DNA of 64,000 nt from Trichostrongylus colubriformis (taxonomy: Eukaryota; Nematoda; Chromadorea; Rhabditida; Trichostrongylidae): assembly GCA_963978905.1 (NCBI GenBank), contig OZ022261.1:8185992-8249991 (forward strand). Reading direction: 5' to 3'. This document shows, piece by piece, positions 58,681 through 64,000 of this stretch. The notes beneath the pieces are model-generated. The model made no database searches. It was not told where the DNA came from and saw only the letters and a list, made by a program, of their open reading frames with translations. Position 1 is the stretch's first letter. Each line of letters opens with the position of its first letter. The position numbers and the translations under genes were made by a program.

Positions 58681-59020
58681 TTTAAAGGAATCGTACGCGG
58701 AAAATGAGTTTCTCTGTGACCCATATATTTTGTATTTCTTCAATAGGAGCCACTTGCAATTTCACGCGAGAAATTGCTCGAAGTGAAGGACGCGAGGGAG
58801 GGGCTCTCGAGTGAGGGCCCGCCCCGTCGTCCGCCGCTGTTGGAGACGCATGGAACGGGGCGAGATTCTTACTCGAAGGTCCACCCACACCTCCGTCCGC
58901 CACTTTGAGAGGAGTTGCACCATAGCCGGATACTCATTTCTTGTGTGATACTTTACATGCGGCTCTTACTAATAAAATACAACATAAATATATGGTTCTA
59001 ATTCCTAATTCCTTCAGAAT
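58680..59020. repeat. Large foldback element, copy 4 (shortened)
   Basis: AAAGGAATCGTACGCGGAAAATGAG at the left and ATGCGGCTCTTACTAATAAAATACAACATAAATATATGG near the right match the family, with GGGCTCTCGAGTGAGGGCCCGCCCCG in the middle. About 80 bases of the middle are missing and the right end has decayed. Confidence 0.6.
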
Positions 59021-59940
59021 TTGAGTAAGTGCAGGAAATGTGGACTAATACAAATACCTTCACTACACGGCGCCGTATCGGCTCTTCTTGACTTATATAG
59101 GGCTGGTGCTATCGGTGGCACTCACTCAGTTCACATATTCAAAGGCGTGCTTTGAACGTTTCAAGCCTTTGCTTGTTTCAGCGAGAATGTGAAAGGCACT
59201 ACTCTCAATATTTGGATCTAACTTAGGAAACTGCTCGCTCAATGGTGCACTGATAATGCAGAAAAATAGTTTCGATGCTTTGTTTACCATTCTTCTAATT
59301 TCGTTTTTCTTTTCTTAATTTTCGGCCGGTTTTAGGATTTTCATTTCTGTGTTTAACAAGTTTCTTTTTTCCTACGAACCAAAAATAAAAGATGAGTAGT
59401 CGTACCCTATCAGCTTTTGCCAGCAGTCAATGAAACCAGTCCCGTTTTCCGTTCGGCCAACTTTAGTGACACCGAACTCTTCTGGCACTACGCTTCGCAC
59501 CCGCACGTGTCCTTTTCCCTATTTGGCTGCATCTTTTAATACTCTGACTACACTGTTTGCAAAATGTGTGCAAAATAGAAACTTTGCACTAAAATAGATT
59601 CATTCAAACTATTTATCAGTGCTCCAGTAAAGTAGTAGACTATTGCAATCATTTAACAGCTTGGAACGAATATGTCCATGGGAACTCTACCGGTCTGCTT
59701 CCATTAGCTTCAATGTCCTGCACCAAAGTTCTAACTGATAGATAGAAGCCCTTTTGTATGCCATGCCATAGATTTTTATCGTCTATAAAATATTTTGTTT
59801 TACGTTACGATATTCATAGGCCATCTCGACGTGGGTAAATGTCCATAGACCCTTCAAAAACTATTATGATTAAACTAACGAATACATCACACCATAGTAA
59901 ATAATAGAATATAGGATTAACCACGATACGTGAATTCGAA
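59021..59940. other. Intergenic, nothing recognised
   Basis: A/T-rich sequence with no long ORF, no splice-supported exon and no repeat match that I could see in the window. Confidence 0.35.
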
Positions 59941-60567
59941 TTGTGCAGTTTTGCGGAACATTCTCACGCTCAATTTCGAGGTCATTCCGTCGAGGTAGAA
60001 CCTGTTTGCAAAGGGTGGCCACTGTCCCAGATACTTTTCTGTTATTCAGTAACTCCATGTATGAATCTTTCGATCTCCCATTGGATGTTGTCTTACCCGC
60101 TTTCTAAATACATGACAATAAATATCACGCAGATTACTGTGCATATTGGTCGTATTTTGAATGTATCCGCCGACATCGAAATCACATTTTCAGAGAAAGG
60201 CATGTGTGTCTTAATCAGACTGAAGAACACAGGACATCTGGGTCAATCTACTCTAAGCCTAGTAACCAGCTTTCTGTCAATCCCAGCAGATCTTCCTAGG
60301 GTTATCCAAGCTCGGTTCAAACGATTACACTGGGAGCGAAATTCCTCTGCACGAGAGCGGCGGTACGTTGGGGGATCTCGCAGAGGGGGTTCAGTGATAC
60401 CTCAGTCAAGACTTTGTGGTATCACTACGAACTTCTCACCTTTATCACTCACGGAAACACGTATCGTACCATTCGACCTTAACTCACGCACCTCTTTGAA
60501 CCCCCATTTGTTCCTCGAACGTCAAATTGGTGTTACGTCGTCGTCGGTGCTGATTGAAGATGGTTAA
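59941..60567 (+). CDS. Doubtful 208-codon ORF, Ser/Arg/Leu-rich
   Basis: This is one of the longest open frames outside recognised genes. The first codon is TTG, so the true start is not defined; an internal ATG lies at about 60055. No domain is recognisable. The C-terminal third (RERRYVGGSRRGGSV, FLERQIGVTSSSVLIEDG) is more protein-like than the first. A TTTTCAG at about 60194 inside it suggests the real coding exon, if any, starts there. In the second frame LNQTEEHRTSGSIYSKPSN is open from the same acceptor and resembles the disordered 53179 protein, so this could instead be its last exon. Confidence 0.2.
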   Translation: MCSFAEHSHAQFRGHSVEVEPVCKGWPLSQILFCYSVTPCMNLSISHWMLSYPLSKYMTINITQITVHIGRILNVSADIEITFSEKGMCVLIRLKNTGHLGQSTLSLVTSFLSIPADLPRVIQARFKRLHWERNSSARERRYVGGSRRGGSVIPQSRLCGITTNFSPLSLTETRIVPFDLNSRTSLNPHLFLERQIGVTSSSVLIEDG

Positions 60568-61399
60568 AGCACTCGACGACAAGATTCATAATTTGACGTC
60601 AACTTCAAATTCAAATTCAACTTCTAACGCCAACCTCTGTAACAGGAGGAGGCTCTCGATAGAAAGGTACTCCCTTATGACTGATAATCAATATGATAAA
60701 TCAATATGACAACTAAAATGGATTAATATATACAGTGTGAGATCGGTGTTTGGCAATGATCGCGACCCCAGACGTTTGATCCATCCATCAATTGAACCTG
60801 CCCATCAGAGCGCCTATCTCATCGAGTTGTTTTTGTTTTCCACTTTGTACTTACACCCTTGAATATAATATATCCACTTTTACGAAAAGCTCGTTAAACC
60901 CTCTTCTTCGGTACAGACGCTTAGTTACTACCAAGTCTCAGTCAGGGCTCCTTCCCAACAGGTTATTTCCTAACCTTTTTGATTTGAGTTTTTCACACTT
61001 TCAACTGCATCGAGCTTGTACCCCTGTTCTGTTTGCATCTTAACCTTCTGCGTTTTTTATTCTTATTTAATCTTATTTTTCACAAACTCGTCTTTTTTCT
61101 ATTGACTGCCTCCATTCGCTATCGCAGCATTTTCTATAAACTGTTTTTCAAACCGATTTTCAAATATGAATGTATCACCATTGTTTGATCACCACAAGTC
61201 TCTTCTTGTATACGAAACTACGAAGCATTAGCAAACTTCACTGGTCACTGGCAACCTAATATGATCATCGATTCTTCGTTTATTGATTGATTAATCTAGT
61301 AGGTTGGCGATAAACATCAGGCGTTTGCGAGCATTTTAGTTTTTGAGTAAACAAAAGGACACACCAAATGGCTAGTCTATATCAAGTGATTATAATTTA
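60568..61399. other. Intergenic, nothing recognised
   Basis: A short stretch (60563-60672, MVKALDDKIHNLTSTSNSNS) is open to a possible donor but has no supporting context. The rest is T-rich. Confidence 0.3.
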
Positions 61400-61944
61400 T
61401 TAGGTTGTTCCAAAAGAAATGCGCGTTTTTTTTGTCCATCTATTTCTCTTCTACTACAGAAGATTTTGTAAAACAGTTTTGTCTGTTAGAAAGAGAATTT
61501 TATTGCGCATCTTTTGAAATACTTTTGTCTATATCTACTTGTTTTTTTTTTTCGAAGAAAAAATTCAAAAAAGAATTTCAATTTTTTTTCAGAATTTTGA
61601 AAAAAAAATTCCAAAAAAATGCAAGATTCAATGCAATAAGCGGTAAATATTTGTCGCCATGTGTATAATGTTTGCAGAAAGATTTGGCTGTATAAAGTGT
61701 CGGGCAAAGTTCCAGCGTTTAAAAAACGGTAATGAAAGCTTGGATGACGAAGAACATAGAAGTCGGCCTCAAGTCGTTGAAACTTTTTTTTCTTTGAAAA
61801 AAACCAAGTAGACATAGACGAAGATATATGAAAAGATGGACAATAAAAATCTCTTTCTAATAGATTGAACTGTTTTGAAGAATCTTTTATAGTAAGAGAG
61901 AAAAATGGACAAATTCAACGCGCATTTCTTTCCAAACAACCTAA
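61400..61944 (+). mobile_element. Mariner-derived MITE, 545 bp, about 145-bp inverted ends
   Basis: The ends TTAGGTTGTTCCAAAAGAAATG and the complement of CATTTCTTTCCAAACAACCTAA are flanked by TA (61398-61399, 61945-61946). The long arms share TTTTGTAAAACAGTTTTGTC-like and ATGCGCGTT blocks. Between them, at about 61708-61790, RAKFQRLKNGNESLDDEEHR reads as the second helix-turn-helix and linker of a mariner transposase. No catalytic part is left. Confidence 0.8.
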
Positions 61945-62038
61945 TACTTGTGCAAGGCACAGTAGTGATCATAAAACAATTAACAAACGAATTTTTGCAA
62001 TTTTCGCTTGTTTTCATTAATCCGATAATAAAGATATA

Positions 62039-62930
62039 TTAGGTTGGTGAAAAAGTCCTGGGACACCAATTTCAAAAAAAAAGTTAAAATTCGAAAAAAG
62101 GATCCGTGGGTCGATCGACGTTACAGATCAATAGCCACACAATCGTAGATAACACTGAACTTATTTCGACTTATTTCGACTTGGGTGTCCCACGAACTGA
62201 GCGATTCAGATCGGTCATCGAGGTTAAGCATCGCTCAGTCTCTCCTCAGTCGATTCCGGATTAAGGACTTTCTGGGAGGGGTCGTTACAGGGGATGAATC
62301 CTGGGTCTTCTACGCGAATCATAGCAGGAGAGTCCAGTGGTTTCCCTAAGGAGAAGCGGCTCCGACTCAATCGAAGACAGACACCCATCAAGAAAAGGTG
62401 ATGGTGTGCTGTTGGTGGGACTCACAAGGAATGCTTTGCCACGAATTTCTCGAAAGTGGTACCACAGTAACCGCAAGCATCTAGTCTAATCAGCTGCAGA
62501 AGTTGAGCGAGGCAATGCAACAAAAGCGGCCAGGACGAAACAAAGTTTACTTTCTTCATGACAACGCACGCCCTCATGTTGCAAGAATGTCTCGGGAGAA
62601 GTTGGAGGAGCTTGGATGGGAAGTACTGCCTCACCCTCCGTATTCGCCCGACCTTGCCCCTTCCGATTATCACCTATTTAGGGCCCTCAAACAAAATCTC
62701 AGAGATAAGGAATTTAATGATCAAGCTCAACTTGAATCGGAGGTGACGCGCTTCTTCGACTCACAGCCAGCTTCCTTCTGGAGAAAAGGTATTCGTGATC
62801 TGCCCAAAAAATGGCAAAGTGTTATCGAGGCAGAAGGTGATTACTTTGTGATTTGAAATGACGAAGAAATAAAGTTTTTAAAATTTGAAAGAAAAGTTCT
62901 CAGTGTCCCAGGACTTTTTCACCAACCTAA
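62039..62930 (+). mobile_element. Mariner lacking the N-terminal domain, 892 bp, TA-flanked
   Basis: The ends TTAGGTTGGTGAAAAAGTCC and the complement of GGACTTTTTCACCAACCTAA are flanked by TA (62037-62038, 62931-62932). All three catalytic aspartates are visible: VTGDESWVFYANH, YFLHDNARPHVAR and YSPDLAPSDYHLF, with 34 residues between the last two. Two in-frame stops interrupt it (after VQWFP and after TVTASI), and the N-terminal DNA-binding half is deleted. The remaining C-terminal ORF 62503-62856 (117 codons) is intact and ends naturally (EAEGDYFVI). Confidence 0.85.
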
Positions 62931-63971
62931 TATGATCTTGGTCTAATTTGATTTCTTCTAAAGTTAAAGAGCTGTAAATAAAAATCTGATGCAGTTTTAT
63001 AGCAATTCAACTTTCAAAAAATCCTAAAAAAATGTTCGTTGATGACAATAAAAATAAGCCTATTATGTATGTAGCAACCACTTGTTCATATGTCCGACGT
63101 CGATATCAGGGTCATACAAGGGCTGAGGTTTCTCTAAGACGAAGCTCGTTTGGGAAGGAATTTTTTCAAGGAATCTTCAATGATCATTGGTTTTCAGTGA
63201 TTTTTGAGATAATCAGGGGTTCTTTAAAGGGGCGTCGACGTCGATAATCATCCTTCATGCTGGGTAGTGGTAATGTTAGGACACGACATCAACAGTAGTT
63301 GCGGATGAGGATAGAAAGGGACTTAGTGTTGAGGTCGGTTATGGGAAAGGTGGTTTTCCTCGAAATTTCCTCTCAATTCAAGGTTTCCCGTGACCGAATT
63401 TATTGAGGCAGCATGTTGTAACCCAAGGCCCATGAATGACTTCACGAGCGTAGTAGACACTCTGGCCACCTAAATTACGCACTACAGTTATTCAGAATGG
63501 AAAATTTAGTTCTTTGCATATGATTGCTTTTGACTCACTTGGGCGACTTACATCTTCCCTGATCAAGAAATCCCTCGATAGTTTTCCCCCTAACACAGCA
63601 ATTTCTTGCAATTCTATGATAACTTAAGCATTGTCTTGTCCCGAAGCCTCATGTTGATCTGAATGTGTATAAGGCAATGTGAGACTTAGACAATGTCTAT
63701 GATAACTACTAGGTGTCAGGCTTGCTGCCTGAAATCTGATTATGAATGAATTAATGAATTGTTAGGTGCTGATTCCCTTCAAAAGCATCCTGCTTCCTGC
63801 CCTTCTTGACTATAAAAGTCCTGTTGTTAACATTTAAACAATGACTTACCGTACGACATTCGGTGGATGTTCTCAGCATTTTCCTCGTCCTGCGATGTGC
63901 TGGTACCAGCTGCGCTTATACTCAAACCCGCCACCTGACGATTACAATACCAACCTCAGGCCGCTTTGTAT
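62931..63971. other. Intergenic, nothing recognised
   Basis: The ORF 63032-63247 (71 codons, basic tail) has no motif. No repeat match was found except the MITE that begins at 63972. Confidence 0.3.
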
Positions 63972-64000
63972 AAGGCCGCGTTCATACTCTGCGGTGCCGA
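63972..64000. mobile_element. GCGTTCATAC-family MITE, copy 7, cut by the window end
   Basis: TAA is followed by GGCCGCGTTCATACTCTGCGGTGCC, the left end of the family. The remainder lies outside the window. Confidence 0.6.

Overview
The window looks like a gene-poor, transposon-rich piece of a nematode genome, most likely a strongylid (hookworm-like) clade V worm. Genes are split into small exons bounded by GT and mostly TTTCAG-type acceptors. The repeats are mariner elements with TTAGGTTG-type ends, a Tc3-like element, an RTE-type LINE, tRNA-derived SINE-like heads and several families of small foldback elements. The genus is inferred from this style and was not tested by a search.

Three genes can be rebuilt with fair to good confidence. 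On the left edge (+), the last two exons of a proline-rich, Arg/Glu-rich coiled-coil protein occupy 1-126 and 1820-2947. Next (+, 5739-10889) is an 11-exon gene for a membrane-anchored spermidine-synthase-like (PABS/METTL13-type) methyltransferase of 407 residues, which needs one GC-AG intron. Convergent with it on the minus strand (27852 down to 12426) is a 12-exon gene for a 458-residue Cys-loop ligand-gated channel subunit. It has a signal peptide, the 13-residue Cys-loop, four membrane segments and the PAR motif of anion-selective channels. Open reading frames do not reveal this gene because nearly all of its exons are under 165 bases. Its 7.6-kb central intron holds two mariners, a Tc3-like element and a foldback element.

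From about 28 to 36 kb the sequence is intergenic debris: an RTE reverse transcriptase split exactly in its FADD motif by a DNA transposon, SINE-like pieces and repeat tails. From 36.7 to 44.6 kb a tentative + strand gene can be threaded from four small phase-compatible exons. From 44.6 to 53.1 kb there are repeats and two mariner elements that touch and share one TA. At 53179-56767 (+) there are four well-phased exons of a disordered Ser/Pro/Glu-rich protein of unknown function. The rest (57-64 kb) is foldback elements, two more mariner derivatives and one doubtful ORF.

I see no operon, no CRISPR array and no convincing rRNA or tRNA gene. The most useful results are the hidden ion-channel gene, the GC-AG intron, the dated nesting of transposons, and several palindromic mariner and foldback derivatives.
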